Made by a program: the position numbers and the translations under genes. Of a DNA stretch of 64,000 bases, positions 10,701-24,521 are shown in pieces (positions within the stretch are counted from its first letter, which is position 1; each line of letters starts with the position of its first letter). Below the pieces are notes generated by a model that ran no database searches, had not been told where the DNA came from, and saw only the letters and a list, made by a program, of their open reading frames with translations. The stretch is from Lactuca virosa (Eukaryota > Streptophyta > Magnoliopsida > Asterales > Asteraceae), in the NCBI GenBank assembly GCA_928212115.1, contig CAKMRJ010005634.1, positions 180,838,202 to 180,902,201 on the forward strand, written 5' to 3'.

Positions 10701-11846
10701 TTGAGAAATCCATTTATGGATTAAAGCAAGCACCTCGCAGATGGAATCTTTGCTTTGATGAGAAAGTCAAAGAGTTTGGCTTTTCGAGGAGTGAAGATGA
10801 ATCTTGTGTATATGTCAAGGCTAGTGGGAGTATAGTTAGATTTTTGGTACTGTATGTGGATGACATACTACTCATAGGAAATGACATCCCGAGCTTGCAG
10901 GAAGTGAAGTCCTGGCTCGGGAAGTGTTTCGCTATGAAAGACCTAGGAGAAGCTGCCTATATTCTAGGGATAAGGATTCTGAGAGATCGGAGTAAAAGAC
11001 TAATTGGGCTTAGTCAGAGTACATACTTGGAGAAGGTGCTGAAGAGGTTCAGCATGCAAGATTCCAAGAAAGGAGAGTTACCCATTCAGAGTAACGCTAG
11101 ACTGAGTAAGACTCAAAGCCCGAGTACCGAGGTTGAGATAGCAGAAATGAGTCGAGTACCTTATGCTTCTGCAGTAGGCTCGATCATGTATGCTATGACC
11201 TACACTCGTCCTGATGTAGCCTTTGCTTTGAGCATGGTTAGCAGGTATCAGGGGAACCCTGGTAAGGCCCACTGGACTGCGGTAAAGAACATTCTCAAGT
11301 ACCTACGAAGGACTAAGGACTGGGTCCTTACCCTTGGTGGGAGTGATGACTTGACAGTTATAGGGTATAGTGATGCTAGCTTCCAGACTGATAGGGATAA
11401 TTTCCGCTCTCAGTCGGGCTGGGTCTTTACCTTAAATGGAGGAGCTATCTCTTGGAAAAGTTCCAAGCAGGAGACAGTGGCTGATTCAACTTGTGAATCA
11501 GAGTATATAGCGGCAAGCGAGGCAGCAAATGAGGCGATATGGCTGAAGAACTTCATTGGAGATCTTGGAGTTGTATCAGATATTTAAGGAGCATATGGAA
11601 ATCTTCTGTGATAGTGAAAGTGCTGTTGCCTTAGCAAAGGAACCAAGGGATCACTGGAGATCCAGACACATTGACAGAAAATACCATTTCATCAGACATC
11701 ATATAGAAGAAGGACTCCTCGTGGCAAAGAGGGTATCATCGGATGAGAACCCGGCAGATCCCCTCACGAAGGGACTGGGTAGGGTTAAGCCTCTCCAGCA
11801 TGCAAGGAGCATCGGGCTGAAGGATGATATTAGTTTTAGTAGTTAG
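7797..11846 (+). pseudogene. gag-pol: gag-pol polyprotein of copia 1, one stop and two frameshifts
   Basis: This would encode the particle protein and the replication enzymes. I chose the ATG at 7797 (MSSNNAAPGS) over 7779 because copia 2 starts at the matching point (MSNVNNNASGS). Domains in order: gag; an intact CCHC zinc knuckle (CLYCHEKAHWKRNC) from 8610; aspartic protease with DTG (VLDTGCGIH) near 8750; integrase with HTDVCGP near 9352, RSDRGGEY near 9543 and the Glu in NGVAERRNRT near 9647; reverse transcriptase from about 10390 with YVDD at 10853-10864; and RNase H from about 11343 to 11810, including CDSESAVALAKEP. Lesions: a one-base loss near 9170 before the LGHVSKKRI motif, TAG at 10361-10363 where copia 2 has Trp, and an extra T near 11583. 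Each catalytic motif survives, so inactivation is fairly recent compared with copia 3. Confidence 0.93.
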
Positions 11847-12687
11847 ATAATTTTGAAATATATAAATTGTAATTGACATTTGATAATGAATAAAAGTTGT
11901 GTTTATTTATGAGTAAAGTGTTGTTATCTTTTGTCAATCGTTTACTATTATTTCTTTTGCATGTTTTGACTTCCAGAATATTTATGTTGTGTTTACATAT
12001 TATTCAAATTATCCACAGTCAGTCATATGTTGGAAGTAGATATGAAGTAAGACTGTCATGGGTTGGTTGTAGAGGTCTAAGATGTTGGACATGGCCTCAA
12101 CACTCATGAGTGCTCATAAGTTCTGAGTATTGGATTCAACCCACGGTCGCTGGTATCACTTCATGGAATTTATCTCGAGTGATCGCGAGACGGTAATATC
12201 ATATAAGTCTTCAAACCTAGAGATATGACTTGTTGACTATGAGTTAGTTATGCATTGATCATGCGGAAACGCATTGGTAACTCGATGTTATAAAACGGAC
12301 GTTTGTGTGTGATTTCACAAGTAGTAGAACAGGCATATGAGTCGAAGTTTATCTGTTCCTTCTTGGATTAGAAGCGATATCTGGGCCCCTCGATGATTTT
12401 TTTTTTGACCCATGTACCGGGCCCGGTCAGAAGTAAGTTGATGTGTTCAATTAAGTTCTATGTCAAACAAATCGGTAATCGGGAAACAAACTGCTGGACA
12501 AAAGTAAGACATTGTTCCATGTATTTGTCCGGCTGATATCTAGAACAGAGGATTATATGATCACTTATCTGAAATGGCGTACCATCATCTTCTCAGTTCC
12601 GAGAAACCTGAAAAGAGCTACGATTGCTGATCGGTTCCTGAAGTCATACTTGTAGTTATAGTTATTAGACTTATCCAAGTGGGAGAC
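11847..12687 (+). other. 3' untranslated segment and polypurine tract of copia 1
   Basis: This is about 840 non-coding bases after RNase H, ending in the polypurine tract AAGTGGGAGAC at about 12677-12687. It is matched at 4735-5487 and, in reverse, in copia 2 (37577-38320) and copia 3 (57149-57990). A short inverted pair, TCTCG...CGAGA, occurs at about 12172-12191. Confidence 0.75.
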
Positions 12688-13464
12688 TGTTGGATAAGGT
12701 GTCTAAATCCATACTATTTCTAGTGTGTACTTGACCCGACCCGGCATGGTCCATTTGGGTTGCATGGCATCATGCATTTGGATAGACTAAATGAGAGAAA
12801 TAACACTTGTGTTTTATTAATATATTATAAGTTCTAATATATTAATAGTATTATTTAATTAGTATTGGTCAAGAATTAATCTAGGATTAATTAAGTGACC
12901 AAAAGATGACTAATTAAATATATGGGTTGATTATGTAAATCATCCATAACTTGTATAGTGGGCTAAAAGGCTTCATGGATAATCAAGTTGGGTTAAACCC
13001 ATTGGATGCTCCATGGAGGCTCCATGGGAGTTACAAACCCACGGGTCATGGAAATGAAGAGTCACGCCACATTAGGGTTTACATGGTGTAACCCTAGATG
13101 TGACACACTATATAAAGAACATGTCATACACCAAAATCGGCTACACAAGAAGTTGCAAGAGGGCTAGGCCGATTTTCAAGTGTTCTACATATCTCTCAAA
13201 GTTATTCCAAAGCATTTGGTGTTGTGTGAAACATTTGAGGCATCACACTTGGGGTGCTAGGATCTCAAGGTTTCAAGGAATCATAACAACTACAAGGTAT
13301 GTAATTCTAGCTATCTTTTATATTATAAAGTTCCCCATGTATGCTAGATAGGTTTATGAACTTTGGAAAAAGTATTTTGCATGTATTTTAGACAAACATA
13401 GATCCAAGGTTTTCTAGGGTTGCATGTACACTTAGGAGTGTTAGAATTGCTCAAAACCCCTTCA
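12688..13464 (+). repeat. 3' LTR of copia 1
   Basis: It is 777 bp, starting TGTTGG and ending CCCCTTCA, and is homologous to 5488-6258 with scattered substitutions and indels. The TATA box at 13109-13116 and the splice-donor-like CAAG|GTATGT (GT at 13297) are both kept. Gypsy A LTR sequence follows at once. Confidence 0.92.
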
Positions 13465-16099
<2,635 letters not shown>

Positions 16100-16640
16100 G
16101 TATAGGTATAGAAGCATGATTATGTGTCCTGATTATATTTGGTGTTATTTATGTTTATCTTTGTATATAATATAAATTGTTTGATGACTAATAAAATTTA
16201 GCAGAGGCAAAGTAAAGAATAAATCCTATTTACAAAATGATCCAAAGAATCATTTTAATGTTGTATTGTATTGCATGTTAAGTTACCGATTTGGCATGTG
16301 CAGGTTCTGACAGTTGTAGCAACGTCCTTCCATGCCCTGCAGCCTCTCAAAGTTCCTGCATTCAGGTTATTCGTTTAGAAAGGAAATTGTCAAAGGAGAA
16401 TTTAGTCATGGGTTTCTTTTAATGTTGTACATGTTTTGTTTTCTATAATAAATATTATGCAATATTAGCAATCTGTTACATTTACACTCTATTGGAATGA
16501 TTATTTGTATTTGACATATTAGTGCAATGAATTATCTTTATTGTTTATGGTATTTTATTTTGTATTATGAGACTTTTAATGTGTTATTTAATTTGAAAAT
16601 TAGTAAATCTATCAAAAATATATAATTTTAAAAACATTTA
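16100..16640. other. Unassigned AT-rich segment
   Basis: There is no recognisable gene. The first bases after the LTR (GGTATAGAAGCATGATTA) loosely resemble a PBS start (GGTATCAGAGCA plus T-rich sequence), so this may be a decayed internal region rather than flanking host DNA. The rest may belong to the CACTA element ending at 16981. Confidence 0.35.
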
Positions 16641-16981
16641 AAATTATGACACGCAAAAATGCGTGTCGTCTTCCTTTATGACAGGGGTTTCCTTGATACG
16701 CATTGCGTGTCATAAACACGCTCGTCGTACGGTTACGACACGCAAATGCGTGTCGTCTTCCTTTATGACAGTGCCTTCCTTGATACGTATTGCGTGTGAT
16801 AACTGCGTGTCGTAAATGTGTGTCATAAATGTGCGTCGTAAATGTGCGTCGTAAATAGACGACGTGCAAAAGCGTGTCGTCTCTCGTTATGACAGGGGCC
16901 TTCCTTGACATGCATTTGCACGTCGTCTGAGCGTTTTACGACACGCATTGCGCATCGTAAAAGGCTGTTTTTTTAGTAGTG
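16641..16981. mobile_element. Terminal part of a CACTA transposon
   Basis: The segment ends at 16981 with TTTTTTTAGTAGTG, which read in reverse is CACTACTAAAAAAA, a typical CACTA (En/Spm) terminus. Before it, from about 16648, lie many copies in both orientations of a subterminal repeat such as GACACGCAAATGCGTGTCGTC. Such arrays bind transposase in known CACTA elements. The opposite end and any transposase are not in the window, so the element is either truncated or continues left beyond gypsy A. Confidence 0.7.
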
Positions 16982-17469
16982 AGTTCTCCAATCTCAAAAA
17001 GAGAATAAGGAAAATATATTTTTGGAATTTTTGATTTTTGAAAAATAAATTTCAATGAAAACAAATATATTTTTGGATTTTTGATTTTCATAAGGAAAAA
17101 AAGTAAGAAAATCTTTTTGGATTTTTGAATTTTATAAAGAGAGACAAAAATATGAGAAAAGGATATCGCTAACATTTGTTATTTGTTACAGATGACAAGT
17201 ATTTCTCATGCGAACCAATTCTTTTCCTATCTCAAAAGACATTTCCCACAAGCAAGCGTTCACCACAGGTATGCCTTTCCCATTAAGTGACTATTTCCAT
17301 TCGCTAGGTGTGAAGTTAAGTTGTACGAATCAGAGACAAATTCGGATGCGAAGCAAGTCCAACGCTCAATGTGAATAGTTACCTTTGAACAAAAATTTGA
17401 CAGGTACCGAAAGTTAGTCCAAGTAGCCAAAGTTAGACCAAAAATTTCACATTTCAAATTCAAGAAAAA

Positions 17470-18377
17470 TTAGGAATATAATAGGATCCATCATTCCTAA
17501 CCCATTTACAATTCTTAAAAATGATTTTTTGTCCAATGGTTTTTTAAAAATATCAGCAAGTTGATCAGTTGTATTAACAAAATGAACTTTAATATTCCCA
17601 TCTTCCACATGATCATTAATGAAGTGGTATCGAAGGGCAATATTCTTAGTTTTGGAATGTTGAACTGGATTATGACATATGCAAATTGCTCATTAAGAAT
17701 CGCAATGTAATGGAATTTTCTTCATGTTAATCGCATAGTCATGTAGTTGACTTTGAATCAAGATCACTTGAGAGGTACAAGCAGTAGCAGCAATGTATTC
17801 ATTCTCCGCTAAATAAATCGATACACAGGTATACCTTTTATATTGCCAACTCACAAGTTTCCCATCTAAGATTTGACATCTGCCTGTAGTGCTTTTTCGA
17901 TCCAATTAACAACCTCGTAGATCAGCATTTAGGTAAGTTTGGATAAAGAATCATGTATTCGATGGATACCATAATCCAAGAGTCAAAGTGCCATGAAGAT
18001 AACGACATATATTCTTCCCCGCTGTAAAATGAGGTTGACGACGATTCGATTGATACTTGGCACAATTACACAAAGAAAACATAATATCGGGTCAACTTGA
18101 AGTTAAGTACAATAATGAACTGATCACGCTTCTATATGTCTTGAGATCCACAACAAACTTATCCAACGAAGGACCTAAGCGAGTGCCGACTCCCATGGAA
18201 ACTTTATCTTTGGAGCAATTCATCATCCCAAATCTATCAAGCAGGTTTTAAGTGTAGTTTTCTTGATTGATGAATATTCCATCCATGCTATGATGAATGT
18301 TCAATCCCAAGAAGTGATTGATTTTCCCCATCAGACTCATTTCAAATTGACTCTTCATAAGCTCCTCAAACTGCTTT
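17470..18377 (-). pseudogene. Reverse transcriptase C-terminal part and RNase H of the SIRE-like element
   Basis: The reverse strand gives the thumb-side part of the reverse transcriptase next to the CACTA insertion (FEELMKSQFEMSLMGKINHF near 18300-18370), then the ALLYL-type region, then RNase H with TGRCQILDGKLVSW (about 17850-17905), AENEYIAATACTSQVI (about 17760-17820) and a C-terminal HFINDHVEDGN-like piece near 17600. Stops and frame changes occur throughout. RNase H would remove the RNA strand during reverse transcription. The rest of the polymerase domain lies across the CACTA, from 25860. Confidence 0.8.
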
Positions 18378-18394
18378 GACTACTACAAGAAAAC

Positions 18395-19025
18395 GCCGAA
18401 ATAGAAACGGAAGGTTGCTATGGAACATATTTTCATTGTTATTCTGCAACGGTTCATGCTATGGAATGTCGTTCCATAGCTAATTTTCTACCACATTTTC
18501 TACGGAATTAATTTTCCGTAGCAAAGATAAGAATTGCTACGGAATTTGTTACCGACTCTATGGAAAAGCCATTCGTAGCAATTTTGCAACAAAATTTTTT
18601 ACGAAAATCATTTCCGTTGTAATTTTGCTACAAAATTAAATGCAACGAAATTTTTAAACGGAATAAAATTCCATAGTTGTTTTGCTATGGAAGTAACATT
18701 CATACCTATTTACTTATGAAATTATGCTACGAAATTTTATTTTCGTTGTTTGTTTTGCTATGAAAAAAAATCCTAACTATGCTGTTACGAATTTTGTTAC
18801 CAAATTAAATTCAAAAGCAATTTTGCTAAGGAGTTCAGATTCATAACTATTTAGCTATGGAAATTTGCAACGACAATAAAACTCGTGGAAGTTTGACTAC
18901 GGAGCCAATATTCGTTGCAACTTTTGTTACAAATTTTGTTAGGAATTAATTTTTTGTAGCTATTTAGCAACATATATTGACTACGAAAACCAATTCCGTA
19001 GATGATTTACTATGGAGTAAATGTC
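18395..19025. repeat. Left subterminal repeats of the CACTA element
   Basis: Dozens of short variants of TTGCTACGGAA, TTTTGCTATGGAA and their complements occur in both orientations. These are typical candidate transposase binding sites. The matching array at the other end is 25470-25840. Just inside, at about 19030-19160, a phrase like TTTAGTGGTACTTTT recurs at roughly 55-base spacing. Confidence 0.8.
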
Positions 19026-19486
19026 CATTGTTATTGGGATTTAGTGGCACTTTTCGGTAGTGTCACTGCAGTTTTATTGGGCTTTAGTGGTACTTTTCTA
19101 CTACGTCCGTATAACACTTGTAGGTTTTAGTGGTACTATTTTCATGTGCCTATTTAACTATAAAAATAAATATTATTTTTATGCTTTTAGTGACACTTTT
19201 TAACACAAAAAAATTTATATTAACACACTAAGTCTGATTTTTTTCATTGCAAATGGAATATAAAATAATAATAAGACAATTAAGATGACAAATGGAAAAC
19301 ACAATATCGTTATTTCAATTCAAACTTGTTTAACAACAATACCCTCAATATTTAAAACATAAACGTCTTAAAAAAATTTCAATCGAACTAAATATATATT
19401 GGGGGATAAACATAAAACTTCATTGCCCTCCAACTAAATATTAGCATGCAACTTTAAGCGCTTCCAAGTGGGTGTCATTGCTTACT

Positions 19487-19608
19487 CTAAAAGGATTTTT
19501 CAAGTTTTTTCCATTGTTTTTCCATCTTTGCATGTAAAAGATTAACCAATACTCCATCTCCATGGACTTCCAGTTCTTGCTCCATCTCTTGTTCCCTACC
19601 TTTGAAGC
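19487..19608 (-). pseudogene. Exon-like fragment, unrecognised
   Basis: On the reverse strand an AG (ATTATAG) at 19609-19610 precedes an open stretch of about 40 codons ending in TAG at 19487-19489. It reads charged and helix-prone (REQEMEQELEVHGDGV, then AKMEKQWKKLEKS). The amino-acid composition looks more protein-like than its surroundings and suggests a coiled coil. It could be the last exon of a captured gene or of a transposon gene. I do not recognise the family. Confidence 0.3.
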
Positions 19609-19830
19609 CTATAATTATAAAGGGAAACAAAAACATTAACAAAAAAAAAACTAATCCATGAAGCTATTAGTGTCTAATTGGGCAAAGTTAGAGAGAAAGA
19701 GAGAGAGCACTAGAATAAGACATACAAACGAGGATTGGAGCAACTATTATAGAGGGCACGCATAGAGACATAATACATTGAATACTTTCTTTTTGCAAAT
19801 ATTATATATTTGTAATTTTAACAAACTACA

Positions 19831-19884
<54 letters not shown>

Positions 19885-20345
19885 TATAGAGGAGTAAACT
19901 TCTACAACGCAAGTGGATCTGCTTAGTCTTAAATTAAGTACCACCTCAACTTCCATATCCGGCTACAAAAATTCTCACAAATACCATTTATTACCACATA
20001 AACAATACCAATGGTAGTTTAGTTTTTGTAAATTTAACATGAAAACATACCTACCACACTTATAATAATTTCCACAAGATATAATCAAGAACCATAACCA
20101 AACAAAAACGCTTGTCTGCCCAAGCACCACATCCAAGATACCTACAAAAAAAACCCCAATAAAATGTGATGCAGGCCTGCTCCATGAGCACACATAATAA
20201 CAGACACATCTTGAGTTGCGCTGACTTGCTCTTTCCTAGACATATGTGCAAATAATCCATTAATTGGATTCACTTTACACTCTGTATGACTCAGAGACCA
20301 AATCTCTATCGCATCAAACACATGTTGATCGTTACTAAGTCTAGA

Positions 20346-20642
20346 CTAAACCTTTCCAGCATATCGAGGATGATCCAAATAATCCTCACAACTTAGAAAA
20401 AGAACATTAGGATTTCTTGAGCTATGTTTGTGACTGTGTAAAGGAAGTGCAAAAGCAACTCTTATTAACACACCTACACGCATAAAAAATCTGAAGTTCA
20501 AAATTAAACATTTATACATAAAATTAAAGTGAACATGCTTACAGCCAATGATGTTTCCAAGGTGAGGAACGTTGTTGACAAGCTTCTGGTCTACGTGGGG
20601 ATTTTTATCGAACAGTTGATGTTCATCCGAAAATGAACACAA
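20346..20642 (-). pseudogene. Open reading frame of unknown origin inside the CACTA
   Basis: This is a 98-codon frame on the reverse strand. Its first part (SDEHQLFDKNPHVDQKLVNN) and last part (HSSRNPNVLFLSCEDYL) look protein-like, while the middle is AT-rich and contains a GTAAG that could be an intron donor (after IIGC). It may be two exons of a captured gene read through an intron. No family is assigned; a weak likeness of the last part to sulfotransferase C-termini is not enough to name it. Confidence 0.25.
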
Positions 20643-21684
20643 TAAGTAGAATAAAAACTCTATAGCCTTTCCTAATGAGTTTTTTCAAAGTGACTAACAA
20701 CAAATTACAAGAAATTATGTTAAAATAAAAACTCTAAAAGTGTCATACCAACAACAATTTACACTTAAAATTTGAAAATTTGAGAATGGAGCGTATATGG
20801 ACCATAAAATTTATCAATGGAGAGCATTCAGCGGGGATAGAGAAGGAAAAGGGAGAGATCGCAGGCAAAGCTGTAGTGCATAGTGGAGAGATGATGGATA
20901 AGCACAACAGATGAGAGAGGGAACGAGAGATGATGAAGGGTTTGGGTGGAGGCAGAGTAATTGAAACAAAATTGTCGAGTATTAGGAAAGACGAATGAGA
21001 GAGGTAACGAGAGAGACACTTGGTCAAAAGTCTCAAATCAGGTGTGAATTTTTGGTGGCTAATTTTGGGGGGAGTTTTATTTTTAGTGAAAATTTGGTGG
21101 GAAGTTTTATTTTAGTGAAAAAAAAATAGAGTTTTTTTCGAAAGAACAAAAATAAAATAAAATTATAGTTATAAATATATTATGTTGTAAATATATTATT
21201 TTTTTTCGAAAGAATAAAAATAAAATAAAATTATAGTTATAAATATATTATGTTGTAAAAAATAAATGAGATAAGAGTATAAATCTAAAATAAGATATAA
21301 AACTTTAATTTAATTTTATTTTTAATATGTTTTTTTTGTTAATATAAGTATTTTATTGTTGGAGGGATGACTTAACTTTTTTTGATCTTAAACAAAATAT
21401 AGCACGGCGAATGGGAAATACTCGAAATATTGTGGTATAAATATGTAATTATAAAAAAGAAAACAAAAAGTATACTATTATTGACATATAATCCATAAAT
21501 TAAGAAATTTATTTTCAACAAATTTGCAAAAAGCAATAAAAAATATTAATGTAAGGTGTAAATATGGGTATGGATGAGCGTAGGGGTGTAGGTAGGAGTG
21601 TGATGAAGTTGGTGGTTGTATGTATGCCTTGAGGATTATGTATTATGGTTTATGATTTATTATGTTTTAGGGTTTAAGGTAATG
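20643..21684. other. AT-rich interior of the CACTA
   Basis: No gene seen. A nearly exact direct repeat of about 60 bp (AAAGAA-AAAAATAAAATAAAATTATAG... ending in TATGTTGTAAA) occurs at about 21140-21195 and again at 21205-21260. Confidence 0.5.
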
Positions 21685-22650
21685 GCATTATGTCATATGG
21701 GTTAGGGTTTAAGGGTTATGTCATTAAGTCATATAGTTTAGGGTTTAAGTGTTATCACATTAAGTCACATGGGTTAGGGTTTAAGGATTATGTCATTACG
21801 TCATATGGGTTAAGGTTTAAGGGTTATGGAATTAAGTCATATGGGCTAGGGTTTAAGGGTAATGGCATTAAGTCATACGGGTTAGGGTTTAAGGGTAATG
21901 ACATTATGTCATATGGTTTAGGGTTTAAGGGCAATGACATTAAGTCATATGGGTTAAGGTTTAAGTGTAATGGCATTAAGTCATATGGGTTAGGGATTAA
22001 GGGTAATGGAATTAAGTCATATGGGTTAGGGTTTAAGGGTTATGTCATTAAGTTATATGGGTTACGGTTTAAGTGTTATCACATTACGACACTTGGGTTG
22101 GGGTGTAAGGGTTATGTCATTAAGTCATATGGGTTAGGGTTTAAGGGTTATGGAATTAAGTCATATAAGTTAGGGTTTAATGATTATAACATTAAATCAT
22201 ATGGGTTAGGGTTTAAGGGTTATGTCATTAAGTCATACGGGTTAGGGTTAAAGTGTTATCACATTAAGTCACATGGGTTAGGGTTTAAGGGTTATGTCAT
22301 TAAGTCATATGGGTTACGATTTAAGGGTTATAGAATTAAGTCATATGAGTTAGGGTTTAGTGATTACAACATTAAGTCATATGGGTTAGGGTTTAAAGGT
22401 TATGGCATTAAGCCATATGTGTTGGGTTTTAAGGGTTATGACATTAAGTCATATGGGTTAAGGTTTAAGGGTAAAGGCATTAAGTCATATGGGTTATGAC
22501 ATCAAGTCATATTGGTTTTGGTTTAAGGTTTATAGCATTAATTCATATAGGTGAAGGTTTAAGGGTTATGTCATTAAGTCACATGGGTTTGGGTTTAAGG
22601 GTTTTGTCATTAAGTCATATGGTTCAGGGTTTATGGGTTTTGTCATTAAG
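21685..22650 (+). repeat. 36-bp telomere-like minisatellite, about 26-27 copies
   Basis: The unit is about GGGTTAGGGTTTAAGGGTTA followed by TGTCATTAAGTCATAT. It contains TTAGGGTTTA-type blocks close to the plant telomere repeat TTTAGGG. Units differ by point changes but keep a length of 36, so one frame stays open for 269 codons (21690-22499), reading repeats of SYGLGFKGYVIK. After about 22500 the period breaks and the frame shifts. I read it as a minisatellite inside the CACTA; the frame is probably a by-product of a unit length divisible by three. Confidence 0.9.
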
Positions 22651-24521
22651 TCATATGGGTAGGGGGTATGTGTGGGTTTATAGGTTAGGATGCGTGGTTT
22701 GTCGTTGTGGGGGTGTGGTGTGCGGTGTATGGGTGACACCTGAGTATATGGCTTAGGAATTAAGGTGTATACCATAAGCCCGGACCATTCCTTCACACTC
22801 GCACCCACATGTTCACCCTTACCACACCCAACATATACCTTACCGCCACCTACCACCGCACCAACCCCCACCATTATACCTACATAAATACCCCTCAACC
22901 CTTACCTATGCGATTATTCCCAAAAGCCTACATTGTCGCCTACTTCACCACTAGTTACTAGATTTTTATTTTTCACAACTCAAGCCATGAGTAGAAAAAT
23001 AAAAATATTTATCTTATCATTCAAAATTTATAAATATTAATAGATATTAAGTTTTAAAATAATGATTATATTAAAAAGTTATTAATTATAAGATAAAAAA
23101 TATTATAAAATAAAAATTATATAATAAAAAAAATTATTTATTAAAATTTTTTCCTAAATTTAAGATAAATCAATTTTTATAAATTTTGATATTCCCTCCT
23201 ATATTTTTAAAATATTTTGAATTTTCGAGAAACCCAAATATCAAATAACATAATCTCCTACTCGGTACCAAAAAAAATCGTCGAGGTTTTGTTTACGCCT
23301 TCCTTCTTTGTAAACGAAAATCACCAAAAATAAATTAAAAACCCCGCTTCCAAAAATCTATCCCTATAGAACGATCAAAAGAGGTCAAACCAAAGAGAAA
23401 CAGATAAAGATATGTGTGTGTGCGTGTGTTTTGTCTGCGATAAGGAGAAATGAATCGCACACACACTGTGTGTGTTCGATCGAATGAATCAGAGATATCA
23501 CATATATGAAGACGACGAGAGTTGGAGAGTAGGAGCAGGGCTGTTCGGGAAGGCGACACAAATGCGGTTGGGGGAGGTGTCAAATGTGGTAGTTACAAAG
23601 GTGTTGGTCATCAATGACTGAGATTGATGCTAGATAGGTCTATTCAGTTCTCTCTTATGCTAATTTAAAAAAAATAAAAAATAAAAAATAAAAAACACGA
23701 GGTAATTTCAAAACCCTAACTAAGCTGATTGATTAATTAGGGTTCTTGGGTATCTTGTATATTCTCCATGAATTTGAAAATTGGGTTTATCAAATAAATT
23801 TCTATGATTTTATTTTCAATATGGTTCAAGATGTATTGTGTTTGTGTTATATGCCCACTTATTGCTTGCCCACTAACTGTTAGTCGGAAGTCCACCCCTA
23901 TTTCGTTCCAGTAATGTTCATCCAACAACACGTTCTTTACTAATTCCATATTTTCTAGTGTTTTTATTTCTTATATATTTTTGTTACACATGGAATTTTT
24001 TATCGGTATCATGGTCATTTGATAGAACAATGTTCTTAGCCTAGTCCTATCTTGATTGAACTAGTTTAGTTCTCCGATAGTAATGAAATAAACTAAATTG
24101 TTCCTTAAAAATGACAAAGTTAAGAAGATTTGTGTACAGGCGAATTTGGATTAAAGAAGCCTTAGGTTACATGCAGTTATTTTCACTTTCTCACCTTTTT
24201 AGGGGTTTATATGCAGCTTTCTTGGTCTACCAATTTGACTCGATTTCATCCTTAATATAAATTGGAAGCACTATTATAATTGGAACATGCAACCATTTTA
24301 TCTCTGTTGAATGTCTCTCAACTCAGAGCTCGGCCACATCAGGTAGTTGGTAATTGTAATTGCTGTTATTATAAACAAATAAAAGGAAGTATGTTGTTAT
24401 TATATAAATGCTATGCCACATCAGGTAGTTGGTAATTATAATTGTTGTTAGTATTTTTGTTTCAGTTTTTGGCATTTTTTAAAAACAATAATTTATTTCT
24501 AATATAGGTTATAATTTTCAG
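22651..24521. other. CACTA interior without a clear gene
   Basis: It holds a GT-rich then C-rich stretch (22660-22910, strand-asymmetric), AT-rich DNA (22970-23270), a GTGTGT/CACACA inverted pair near 23415-23485, and a direct repeat of about 30-40 bp (CCACATCAGGTAGTTGGTAA) at 24326 and 24416. The frames at 23335-23583 and 23737-23949 on the minus strand have no recognisable domain. Confidence 0.4.

Larger units (their letters stand above)
5488..13464 (+). mobile_element. Ty1/copia element 1 (BARE/Angela-like), two LTRs
   Basis: This copia element is nested in gypsy A. Its LTRs are 771 bp (5488-6258) and 777 bp (12688-13464), starting TGTTGGATAAGG and ending CCCCTTCA. They bracket a PBS, a leader of about 1.5 kb, gag-pol in copia order (gag, protease, integrase, reverse transcriptase, RNase H), a 3' untranslated segment and a polypurine tract. 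LTR differences (point changes and small indels), one stop and two frameshifts indicate an old, inactive copy. No target duplication can be recognised because the left flank is copia sequence. The lineage is inferred from the reverse transcriptase pattern. Confidence 0.9.

Noticed and set aside
16936..17175. 79-codon minus-strand frame near the CACTA end
   Set aside because: Low-complexity KIPKIYF-type repeats from AT-rich untranslated DNA; it also runs into the CACTA terminus.
20346..20642. Sulfotransferase fragment
   Set aside because: Only a short NPNVLFLSCEDY phrase recalls that family; too little to name it.
21690..22499. A 269-codon repeat protein
   Set aside because: The frame follows from 36-bp units and has no non-repeat N- or C-terminus; a minisatellite explains it better.
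21685..22650. CRISPR-like array
   Set aside because: Units are directly adjacent with no unique spacers, and the setting is eukaryotic transposon DNA.
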